DNA of 43,179 bases from Nocardia crassostreae (GTDB taxonomy: Bacteria; Actinomycetota; Actinomycetes; Mycobacteriales; Mycobacteriaceae), in NCBI RefSeq assembly GCF_001613405.1, contig NZ_BDCH01000046.1, positions 1 to 43,179 on the forward strand, read 5' to 3'. The notes below the pieces were generated by a model. It was not told the origin of the DNA. It made no database searches and saw only the letters and a program-made list of their open reading frames with translations. Below are positions 36,744 through 43,179 of this stretch, piece by piece. Within the stretch, counting starts at the first letter, position 1; each line of letters begins with the position of its first letter. Made by a program: the position numbers and the translations under genes.

Positions 36744-37931
36744 TCAGACAGCGGTCGCGACCGGCCGGACCGGGGCGTCCCAGTCGATGCGGAATCGCTG
36801 TTCGGGACCGAACGTCTTCTCCGGGTCCATCATCTTGAACATCACCGGCATCACCACCGACATCATCGTGCGGGCGACCGGACCGGCGGCCTTGGTCTGG
36901 TTGATCCGCGCCACCCGCGCCGCGACGGCCTCCACCCGGGGCCGCCGCAGCGCCTCGTAGGTGGCGAAAGCCGTTGCCGGATCCGGGATGTCACGCAAGC
37001 AACGAGCCAGCTCGATGGCGCTCTCGATGGCCAGCGACGCACCCTGACCCGAGGTATTGCTCGGCGCGTGGATGGCATCGCCGGTGAGCGCCATCCGCCC
37101 GCGATTCCAGTGCGGCACCGAGGGCATCACCTGTAGCGCGCCCACCACCTGCAACTGCTCCGCCGTGGTGTTGCGGGCCAGTTCGGCGCCGGGGGTGTCG
37201 TCGGCGTAGGTCTCGCGCAGGATGCGCAGCCACTCCGAGTTCGGCACGGTGCGCGCCTGGGTCAGCGAAAGGTACTGCTCGTGCGGCAGATTCGCGCCCC
37301 AGCCGATCCGCCCGTCCGGCATGGCCCAGTACAGGTAGTAGGCCCGTTTGCCGAAGGCGAAGATCATCTGCTCGGGCGGCAGGTCGAACGAGCACTCCGT
37401 GAAGCCGCCGAACCCGAGCATGCGCAGATACTTCGGCCCCGGCGCCTGCGGGTCGACCAGGCCGCGCACGGTGGAACGGATACCGTCCGCGCCGATGAGC
37501 ACATCGGCTGTGGCGCTGCTGCCGTCGGCGAACCGCGCGGTGACGCCGTCGGCATGCTCGTCGACGCCGACCAGGCGTTTGGAGTACTCGAACTCCACCC
37601 CGCTCGCCACGGCGTGATCGTGCAGGTCCGGGCGGTCGACCAGTTGCAGCGGCTCGACCCCCGTGAGTGACGGGGCCTGGATCATGCGGTTGCCGACGAA
37701 CATGGCTTGCCGCGAGAACGGCGTGGCGATGGCGCGCACCCGATCGGCCACGCCGATGATCTCCAGTGCCGCCAGGCCATTGGGCGCGAGCCCGAGCGCG
37801 GACCCGATGCCGTAGGCGGCGCCGGGATAGGCCTCGTAGACGCGGGCGTCGATGCCCGCCTTGCGGAGTGCGGTGGCGGCCACGGGGCCGGAAATGCCGC
37901 CGCCGATGACGATTGCGGTTCGAATGGACAT
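36744..37931 (-). CDS. FAD-dependent monooxygenase
   Basis: A 395-residue flavoprotein hydroxylase, unlike the one at 29473. It has GGGISGPVAATALRKAGIDA (FAD Rossmann motif), VLIGADGIRSTVRG (DG motif) and MALTGDAIHAPSNTSGQGASLAIESA (GD motif). The fold group includes antibiotic-modifying TetX-like enzymes and aromatic hydroxylases; which applies is open. The promoter region contains two direct repeats GTTGCCAA (38001-38008 and 38013-38020), possibly a regulator site. The PadR gene lies 223 bp upstream on the same strand. Confidence 0.93.
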   Translation of the reverse strand: MSIRTAIVIGGGISGPVAATALRKAGIDARVYEAYPGAAYGIGSALGLAPNGLAALEIIGVADRVRAIATPFSRQAMFVGNRMIQAPSLTGVEPLQLVDRPDLHDHAVASGVEFEYSKRLVGVDEHADGVTARFADGSSATADVLIGADGIRSTVRGLVDPQAPGPKYLRMLGFGGFTECSFDLPPEQMIFAFGKRAYYLYWAMPDGRIGWGANLPHEQYLSLTQARTVPNSEWLRILRETYADDTPGAELARNTTAEQLQVVGALQVMPSVPHWNRGRMALTGDAIHAPSNTSGQGASLAIESAIELARCLRDIPDPATAFATYEALRRPRVEAVAARVARINQTKAAGPVARTMMSVVMPVMFKMMDPEKTFGPEQRFRIDWDAPVRPVATAV

Positions 37932-38000
37932 GGGGTTTCTCCCTGAGGTTTTTAGATAACCCCGAACCCGTATGCGCGTGGTGAACCCAGTTATTCTGTA

Positions 38001-38020
38001 GTTGCCAAACTCGTTGCCAA
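38001..38020 (-). promoter_or_regulatory. Direct repeat in the monooxygenase promoter region
   Basis: GTTGCCAA occurs twice with a 12-bp period, about 70-90 bp upstream of the monooxygenase start. On the minus strand a -35-like TTGGCA and a -10-like CAGAAT, 16 bases apart, overlap it. The rest of the 223-bp interval holds no gene. Confidence 0.4.
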
Positions 38021-38154
38021 GTTCGCCTGCACGGACGCGGTTCGAGACGGTGTATTCCCGGGCCTCGGCGGTGGTGTTGCAGCACCTTCGCCGGGGCCCG
38101 GCTCATGAAAAGATCAATCCGGCTGAGTGTGCGAGTCGGACGGCCCTCCCTCCA

Positions 38155-38778
38155 TCAGTGCGAGCACATCGGGGGGGGCAGGCTGCCGTCGTGATGCCAG
38201 GCCCGCCAGGTGTCGAGGGCCGGGAAGCTGCCGTCGGCGAGCGCATCGCGCAGCGAACGCGCCCACGCCGCCTCGGCCTCCAGCATGGCCAGCTCATAAT
38301 CGTCTTCGATCCAGAAAAGGCGCGGCAATGTGCCTTCCAACGCTGCCATTTGGGCGCGAGCGGCGGTAATCGCCGTCTCCAGCTTGGTAATTCGCTGACC
38401 GAGCAATTCGATGACGTCCTCGGGCGGCAATACCGACAGGACCGAGAGTCCGGCCATGAACGGCCGCGTCTCGGGCACCGGATCGGCAATGAGCTCCCGG
38501 GTCCAGTCGTCGAGTTCGGCGCGACCGGCCGGGGTGATGCGATAGATGGTGCGCTCGGGCCGGGCGCCGTCGCGCTCACTGCCCGCGACCTCGAGGAAGC
38601 CGTGCTTGGCGAGATTGTCCACCACGGTGTAGAGCGAGCCCCATTTGATGCCCATATCGCGGTCCTTGCCCCACTCCCGCAATCGGGCGGCGATCCCGTA
38701 GCGGTGGGTGGGGTGCATGACGAGCACCGACAGCACGGCCAGGGCCATGAGGTTGTTGACCTTGCGCTTGCGGGCCAT
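38155..38778 (-). CDS. PadR-family regulator
   Basis: A 207-residue PadR regulator. The N-terminal winged helix is in LMALAVLSVLVMHPTHRYGIAARLREWG and LYTVVDNLAKHGFLEVAGSERDG. A C-terminal dimerisation helix bundle (LGQRITKLETAITAARAQMAAL) follows. The ATG at 38778 is preceded by AAGGAGGT. An 11-bp-arm palindrome lies directly upstream, implying autorepression. The end may be misread: at a run of eight G (38171-38178) the current frame gives PPPMCSH and stops. One inserted base would give PPPDVLALMEGG and a longer tail. Confidence 0.92.
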   Translation of the reverse strand: MARKRKVNNLMALAVLSVLVMHPTHRYGIAARLREWGKDRDMGIKWGSLYTVVDNLAKHGFLEVAGSERDGARPERTIYRITPAGRAELDDWTRELIADPVPETRPFMAGLSVLSVLPPEDVIELLGQRITKLETAITAARAQMAALEGTLPRLFWIEDDYELAMLEAEAAWARSLRDALADGSFPALDTWRAWHHDGSLPPPMCSH

Positions 38779-38790
38779 CTCGCACCTCCT

Positions 38791-38820
38791 TACTCGTAGA
38801 CGAATATATGTCTACGAGTA
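38791..38820. promoter_or_regulatory. PadR operator palindrome
   Basis: TACTCGTAGAC, spacer GAATATAT, GTCTACGAGTA: perfect 11-bp arms, 12 bp upstream of the padR start. The AT-rich centre could double as the -10 region. Confidence 0.85.
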
Positions 38821-38837
38821 TTCGGGCACAAGTAGTG

Positions 38838-39641
38838 TCAAGCGGGGGAGAAACGGGTGCGCAGATAGTCCGCGGTCGGCTGGTCGGCGGGCAGAAACGC
38901 CTCGAGGTGCATTTCGGCCAGGGTGATATCGGTGGCGGTCGCGAAGCTGGTGAGGGTCGTGATCAGGCGCAACTCAGCGGGCGCTGTGGCGTCCGGGTCG
39001 ACGGGCAGCAGGCGCAGCGGCACCGCGAACCCCACGTGATTCGGTCCCGGGTCGATGGGCGGCAGATAGGAGTCGAGTTCGGCGGTGAAGGCATCCAGTT
39101 GCGGATCCGGGCTGCGCAGCGCGAGGGTGCGCAGGCTGTCGGTAATGTGGCGACCCCATTCGGGCAGGTTCAGCACCCGACGGGCCAGGCCGTCCGGATG
39201 CAGGGCCAGGCGCAGCAGGTTCGGCGGCTCGAGCAGCGCGGGCGCGCAGCCCTCGGTGAGCAGTTCGAAGGCCGGATTGGCGGCCACCAACTCCCCGTAG
39301 CGGCGGGTGACCACCGCCGGATACGGCATATGCCCGTGCAGAATGGTCCGCAGCGCCGCCCGCACCGCTTCGAGCTCCGGTGCGTCCAAACCGGATTCGG
39401 GAAAGGCCGAAGCGTAGCCCGCCGCGAGCAGCAGATTGTTGCGATCGCGCAGCGACAGCCCGAGCGATTCGGCCAACCGCACCACCATGGTCCGCCCCGG
39501 ATGCGAGCGGCCCTGTTCCAGGAAGCTGAGATAGCGCTGGCTGGTCTCGGCGCGAATGGCCAGATCCAACTGGCTGATGCGGCGCAGCGTCCGCCACTGC
39601 CGCAATTGCTGCGCGAACGGGCTCGCCGTCGCTATCGCCAT
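38838..39641 (-). CDS. XRE-family regulator with MmyB-like sensor domain
   Basis: A 267-residue protein. The N-terminal XRE helix-turn-helix is LRQWRTLRRISQLDLAIRAE followed by SQRYLSFLEQGRSHPGR. The C-terminal part (about residues 100-267) has VTRRYGELVAANPAFELLTEG and LLRLALHPDGLARRVLNLPEW, the MmyB-like ligand-binding (PAS-like) domain. The ATG at 39641 is preferred because GGAGG is 10 bases upstream; one at 39650 is too close to it. Divergent from a SnoaL-like gene, it probably controls the SnoaL-dehydrogenase pair through the palindromes in between. Confidence 0.92.
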   Translation of the reverse strand: MAIATASPFAQQLRQWRTLRRISQLDLAIRAETSQRYLSFLEQGRSHPGRTMVVRLAESLGLSLRDRNNLLLAAGYASAFPESGLDAPELEAVRAALRTILHGHMPYPAVVTRRYGELVAANPAFELLTEGCAPALLEPPNLLRLALHPDGLARRVLNLPEWGRHITDSLRTLALRSPDPQLDAFTAELDSYLPPIDPGPNHVGFAVPLRLLPVDPDATAPAELRLITTLTSFATATDITLAEMHLEAFLPADQPTADYLRTRFSPA

Positions 39642-39684
39642 GGCCGTCATACCTCCACTGTCGGTGCGGGTGGGCGGTTCCGCG

Positions 39685-39781
39685 ATTCCCTCCAGGGAAT
39701 AACGGCACCGCCCTCCGGGGAACGACCGCACCGCCCTCCGGAAATGACAGCACGGCCCGCGCGATCATTCCCTGCGGGAAT
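39685..39781. promoter_or_regulatory. Two XRE-type operators and a 14-bp direct repeat
   Basis: ATTCCCT CC AGGGAAT (39685-39700) and ATTCCC TGC GGGAAT (39767-39781) are two near-identical palindromes in the 175-bp divergent region. Between them GCACCGCCCTCCGG is repeated exactly at 39705-39718 and 39728-39741. The symmetry and position fit a dimeric XRE/MmyB regulator acting on both promoters. Confidence 0.75.
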
Positions 39782-39816
39782 CGCGCACATTCGCACCGCC
39801 GAACAAACTCGCTGCC

Positions 39817-40260
39817 ATGAACATTCGACTCGACGACATCGCTCTCGCCGAACTCACCGAGCAGTACGTGGCCCTCTGGAACGAAGCCGACCCGGATATC
39901 CGGGGTAAGCGCATCGCGGATCTGTTCGCCGTCGACGGCACCCAGATCCTGACCGATCCGCCCGAGCAGATCCGCGACGCGGCGACCGGTCTGGCCTTCC
40001 CGATTCCCTATCTGCAAGTGCGCGGCCACGCGGAACTCTTCGGCCGCGCCACCCGCGCCTACGAAATGTTCCTCGCCTCCGGCGAATTCGTCTTTGGTTC
40101 CCGGGGCGGCGCGATCCGGCTGGCGGAGGGACTGGCGGGCATCGGCTGGGACATGGTCGCGACCGCCGACGGCGTCGTGGCCGCCACCGGGTACGACGTG
40201 CTCGCCCTGGACGCGGACGGCCGGATCCGCAGCAGCCATCAGTACATCGGCCCCGCCTGA
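39817..40260 (+). CDS. SnoaL-like (NTF2-fold) protein
   Basis: A 147-residue single-domain NTF2-like protein. It starts ALAELTEQYVALWNEADPDIR, has RIADLFAVDGTQILTDPPEQI, then FGRATRAYEMFLASGEFVF and ends with a WDMVATADGVVAATGYDVLALD strand region. SnoaL-like proteins are cyclases, isomerases or small-molecule binders. It lies 30 bp upstream of a dehydrogenase gene on the same strand and opposite the XRE regulator, an arrangement often seen for small inducible detoxification units. Confidence 0.88.
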   Translation: MNIRLDDIALAELTEQYVALWNEADPDIRGKRIADLFAVDGTQILTDPPEQIRDAATGLAFPIPYLQVRGHAELFGRATRAYEMFLASGEFVFGSRGGAIRLAEGLAGIGWDMVATADGVVAATGYDVLALDADGRIRSSHQYIGPA

Positions 40261-40290
40261 CCGTCATCGATACCACTCGGGAGTAGAACC

Positions 40291-41313
40291 ATGAATGCCA
40301 TTGCCTACCAGCTGGAACCGCTGCGCGGACTCGACGGACTGACCACGCGGACGCTGGACATCCCGGCGCCGGGCCCGCATCAGGTGCTGGTGCGGGTCCG
40401 CGCGGCCTCGCTCAATCGCCGCGACATCATGCTCATGGACGGGACCTATCCGTTGCCCGCCCGGCCCGGCGTGGCGCCGCTCTCGGATGGTGTCGGCGAG
40501 GTGGTGGCGGTGGGGGACGGGGTGATTCGCACCGCCGTCGGCGACCGGGTCACCGGCACCTACTTCGTCGGCTGGAACGGCGGCCCGCAGACCCTGGCCC
40601 TGGCCGCGCAGCAGTACGGGGCCAATCACGACGGCTGGCTCGCCGATTGCATCGTGCTGGAAGAGGATTCGGTGATGGCGGTGCCCGCGCACCTCACCGA
40701 TACCGAAGCCGCCACGCTCACCTGTGCGGGTCTGGTGGCCTGGTCGGCGCTCACCAAACCCGTTCCGGTGCAATCGGGTGAGACGGTGCTGACCGTCGGC
40801 ACCGGGACCGCGGCGCTGTTCGCGGTGCAGTTCGCGAATCTGCTGGGCGCACGGGTCATCTCGATCACCTCCTCGCTGGAGAAGGCGGCGCGCCTGCGCG
40901 CGCTCGGCGCCGACGAGGTCATCGATCGCACCGAGACGCCGGAGTGGGAGACCCGGGTGCTCGAACTCACCGGCGGTGACGGCGTGCAGCACGTGATCGA
41001 TGCGGTCGGACGGCTCACCCTGCCGAAATCCCTTGCGGCATCGGCCTACAACGCGCAGGTCACCCTGCTCGGCGCATTTCCGCCGCCGCCCGGACAGGAG
41101 CTTTCTGATCCGCTCGGCGGACAGTTCGTCTCGCTGCGCCGCATCGCGGTGGGCAGCCGCGCCGACTTCGAGGCCATGAATCGGGCGATCGCCGAACACG
41201 GCCTGCGACCGGTGATCGACCGGGAGTTCACCGTGGACGAGGCGGCGGACGCCTATCGGTACTTCACCGAGAGCGATCCGTTCGGGAAGGTCGTCATCAC
41301 ATTCCCGAGGTGA
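40291..41313 (+). CDS. Zinc-independent MDR alcohol dehydrogenase/quinone reductase
   Basis: A 340-residue medium-chain dehydrogenase/reductase. The N-terminal GroES-like domain has VLVRVRAASLNRRDIMLMDGTYP, with no zinc-binding Cys/His set. The Rossmann motif is VLTVGTGTAALFAVQFANLLGARV, followed by LRALGADEVIDR and GVQHVIDAVG. It therefore belongs to the NAD(P)-dependent, zinc-free branch with quinone reductases and enoyl reductases. The substrate is unknown. It follows the SnoaL gene by 30 bp, and its stop abuts the stop of the convergent LysR gene. Confidence 0.93.
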   Translation: MNAIAYQLEPLRGLDGLTTRTLDIPAPGPHQVLVRVRAASLNRRDIMLMDGTYPLPARPGVAPLSDGVGEVVAVGDGVIRTAVGDRVTGTYFVGWNGGPQTLALAAQQYGANHDGWLADCIVLEEDSVMAVPAHLTDTEAATLTCAGLVAWSALTKPVPVQSGETVLTVGTGTAALFAVQFANLLGARVISITSSLEKAARLRALGADEVIDRTETPEWETRVLELTGGDGVQHVIDAVGRLTLPKSLAASAYNAQVTLLGAFPPPPGQELSDPLGGQFVSLRRIAVGSRADFEAMNRAIAEHGLRPVIDREFTVDEAADAYRYFTESDPFGKVVITFPR

Positions 41314-42128
41314 TCACGCCGCGGCACGTGCTGCGGCATGGGCGAATTCGCGAATGCGGGCGGATTCGCGGGTGGACAGCCACAGCAGGCCCCAGCGCAC
41401 GGGCGGGCCGCCGCGGAATGGGATGTAGGCGATATCGGGACGGGCGTGATAGCGCTGGGCGTGCGCGGGCATCGGCGCGACGCCCCGGCCCGCGCCGACG
41501 AGGGTGAGCAGTTCGTTGTAGGTGGCGGCCTCGGGGCCGGGGCGCAGGGTGGTGACCCCCCCGCCAGGTCGGAGCCGGTGATGGAGCGGCGGTGCGCCCA
41601 GCGGTGCTGCGCGGGCACCGCGAGCACGCGGGCCTCCTCGACCAGGACCGCGCCGGTGCTGATATCCGGATCGGTCACCGGGAGCATATCGAGGGCGATA
41701 TCGATCTCGCCGTCGCGCAATCGGGAAATCGCTTGTGCCGGTGGGACTTCGCGAATGCGCATGGTGCAGTCCGGCAGTTCGGCGTTGAAGTATTCGGCGG
41801 CCCGGGTGAGCAGCTGGCCGGTGGCGGCATCGGTGAAGGCGACGGTCAGGGTGCCGCCGCGGCCGTGGCCGGTATCGATGGTGTGTCGGACGGCGGCGGC
41901 AATGCGATCCCAGGCCGGGCGGATATCGGCGTACAGGGCGCAGGCCGCCGGGGTGGCCGTGACGCGGCGGCTGCTGCGCTCGAAGAGCGGAACGCCCAGT
42001 CGGCGTTCGAGTTTCGTGACCGTCTGGCTGACCCGGGCGGTGGAGAGATGCAGCTTCTCGGCGGTGCGGCCGAAATGGAGTTCGTCGACGAGGGTGAGGA
42101 AAACCTCGATCTCGTGTCGTTCCAGCAT
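41314..42128 (-). pseudogene. LysR-family regulator, frameshifted at a homopolymer
   Basis: From the ATG at 42128 the protein reads as a LysR regulator: HTH in HFGRTAEKLHLSTARVSQTV and TKLERRLGVPLFERSSRRV, then a substrate-binding domain to RRSITGSDLAGG. At a run of seven C on the plus strand (41556-41562) the frame is lost. With one base added, the next frame continues VTTLRPGPEAATYNELL, GAGRGVAPMPAHAQRY and WGLLWLSTRESARIREFA to a stop at 41314, giving 271 residues, slightly short for the family. It is divergent from a SnoaL-like gene that it would be expected to control. Confidence 0.88.
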
Positions 42129-42152
42129 CCGACCGCCCTACCTTGATCGTTA

Positions 42153-42163
42153 AGCTCAGCTTG
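42153..42163. promoter_or_regulatory. Candidate LysR binding dyad
   Basis: AAGCT C AGCTT lies 24 bp upstream of the LysR start in the divergent region, inside TTAAGCTCAGCTTGA, which fits the T-N11-A form. GATCGTT just before it has an inverted partner AACGATC near 42230, just upstream of the SnoaL ribosome binding site. Confidence 0.45.
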
Positions 42164-42245
42164 ATGATCGTTCCATACTCTCGCATTGTTCGGGCGGTTG
42201 TGGGGGTTCAGAGTGAGGTGGTCCGCTCAACGATCAGGAGTTCCC

Positions 42246-42764
42246 GTGTCCACCACCCTCGACATCGCGTCCGTCACCGGATCCCAGGCTCTGGCCGCCG
42301 CCGACACACCCGCCCTGGTGGCGGAGCTGCGCGATCGCGCCGAGATCGTCGACGCGCTTTACCGCTTCGCCCTCGGCCAGGATCTGCGCGACCGCGACCT
42401 GTTCGCCTCCGCCTTCACCGCCGACGCCGAACTCGACTTCCAGCCCACCGCCGGGAAGTGGGGCGGGGTCGCACCGCTCATGACCGGCCGGGACTTCATT
42501 GTCGACACCATCCTCGGCGGCTTCGCCGGGCGGGTGGACACCAGCCATCAGGTCACCAACCCGCGCATCGTGATCGAGGGCGAGACCGCCCGGCTGACCG
42601 CGCTGGTCGAGGCGCAGCACCTGCTCACCGCCGACCACGGCGTCTTCGCGCTGCTGAAGAACCGCTACGACGTCGAGCTGCGCCGCGAGGGCGCCCGCTG
42701 GCTGCTGCACCGCATCCGGATCGAGAACATCTGGTTCACCGGAGAGCCGACCGCGATCTTCTAG
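42246..42764 (+). CDS. SnoaL-like (NTF2-fold) protein, LysR-linked
   Basis: A 172-residue NTF2-like protein of the SnoaL_4/hydroxylating-dehydratase type: VAELRDRAEIVDALYRFALGQD, RDLFASAFTADAELDFQPT and a late RREGARWLLHRIRIENIWFTGE. The His/Asp residues typical of scytalone-dehydratase-like pockets are partly present. Function is not assignable. The GTG at 42246 follows CAGGAG with ideal spacing; the longer frame crosses the LysR operator region. Divergent from the broken LysR gene. Confidence 0.88.
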   Translation: MSTTLDIASVTGSQALAAADTPALVAELRDRAEIVDALYRFALGQDLRDRDLFASAFTADAELDFQPTAGKWGGVAPLMTGRDFIVDTILGGFAGRVDTSHQVTNPRIVIEGETARLTALVEAQHLLTADHGVFALLKNRYDVELRREGARWLLHRIRIENIWFTGEPTAIF

Positions 42765-42898
42765 CTACCTGCTCGAATAGATATGTAGCTGGAATATTTC
42801 CCTTATCCGCATCCCGTTCTGCTGGACAGCAAACCTGTGTACGGTGCCTTGAAGGATGAGCTTTTCGGATCGACGACTCGAATCGAAGGAGTTCCCCG

Positions 42899-43179
42899 GT
42901 GGCACTGGGTGCGGTCCAGGACAAACCCGCCGCGACACGTGCGGACGGCACGCCCGGCGTCTCCGCGCCGGGCGAGATGTCGCCGAAGGTGCTGGTGGTA
43001 CTGATCGCCCTGTCGTTCTGTCTGGTGTTCGGCCTCATCGGAGGCAGCCTCCACGAAGGATTCGGACCCTCGACCGAAGGCGCCGTGGAGACCACCACCT
43101 CGACCCCCGGTTCCAGCACCACGAACCCCGCGAACTCGCCCCTGCCCCCACCCCCGCCGCCTGCTCCCGCCGCGCCCGT
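42899..43179 (+). CDS. Membrane-anchored Pro/Thr-rich protein, cut by the window end
   Basis: Starts at a GTG at 42899 behind AAGGAG and runs open to the last base (93 codons). The first 28 residues are polar, followed by one hydrophobic segment (VLVVLIALSFCLVFGLIGG). The part beyond it is rich in Thr, Ser and Pro, ending in a run of prolines. It looks like a single-pass protein with an extracytoplasmic proline-rich stalk, of the type that carries a C-terminal domain not visible here. The identity is unknown. Confidence 0.7.
   Translation, partial: MALGAVQDKPAATRADGTPGVSAPGEMSPKVLVVLIALSFCLVFGLIGGSLHEGFGPSTEGAVETTTSTPGSSTTNPANSPLPPPPPPAPAAP

Noticed and set aside
41253..41313. Extension of the LysR frame to 41253
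   Set aside because: This is the out-of-frame continuation after the frameshift; it overlaps the dehydrogenase gene and lacks LysR features.
36744..42764. A biosynthetic gene cluster made of monooxygenase, SnoaL proteins and dehydrogenase
   Set aside because: No polyketide synthase, NRPS, terpene or tailoring core gene is present; the genes are organised as separate small regulator-enzyme units.
42736..43122. Minus-strand 128-codon frame at the window end
   Set aside because: Shadow of the membrane-anchored proline-rich gene, which has its own ribosome binding site and a clear membrane segment.

Overview
The window looks like chromosomal DNA of a high-GC, mycolic-acid actinobacterium, most likely Nocardia or a close relative. 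GTG starts are frequent and third positions are strongly GC-rich. From about 760 to 31,700 the gene order follows the M. tuberculosis Rv1321-Rv1343c segment (recalled from established knowledge, not computed): nucS, methylmalonyl-CoA epimerase, thiolase fadA4, a thioredoxin/TPR protein, glgB-glgE / glgP, dinG, pncB, clpS, a DUF2017 protein, a P1-family peptidase, mec-cysO-cysM, a rhomboid, an Rv1339-like metallo-beta-lactamase, rph, rdgB, a DUF3817 protein and an LprD-like protein. This part covers mismatch repair (NucS), GlgE-type alpha-glucan synthesis and phosphorolysis, NAD salvage (PncA, PncB), N-end-rule proteolysis (ClpS) and a protein-bound-sulfur cysteine pathway (Mec-CysO-CysM).

The right third (about 31,700-43,179) is accessory: an SDR, a principal-like group 2 sigma factor, several one-component regulators (TetR, PadR, XRE/MmyB-like, LysR), a DHA2 drug exporter with a cytoplasmic winged-helix tail, an FAD monooxygenase, two SnoaL-like proteins and a quinone-oxidoreductase-type dehydrogenase. 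Three regulators have clear palindromic sites next to them. A TetR/FAD-monooxygenase pair (28.8-30.6 kb) with three evenly spaced operators is inserted into the conserved block between rdgB and the Rv1342c-like gene.

The most striking feature is the number of broken genes. A residual trpB2-like gene keeps only its two ends (6878-7017). An acyl-CoA ligase has lost its front half at the doxX boundary. pncA carries one extra base in a G6 run; removing it puts the catalytic Lys and Cys at the M. tuberculosis positions 96 and 138. The rhomboid and the SDR are each interrupted by an in-frame amber codon. The sigma factor is frameshifted before region 4, and the LysR gene is frameshifted at a C7 run. 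A PadR gene may also be shifted at a G8 run. Several indels sit in homopolymers and could be sequencing errors. The deletions and amber codons are harder to explain that way.

Other points of note are a CysO sulfur carrier whose C-terminal GG is capped by Ser-Arg, next to the JAMM protease Mec; the absence of murI between the rhomboid and Rv1339 homologues; a thioredoxin-fold protein without its cysteine pair; a 34-bp tandem repeat; and a terminator hairpin that contains the dinG stop codon. I saw no rRNA, tRNA, CRISPR array, insertion sequence or phage gene.
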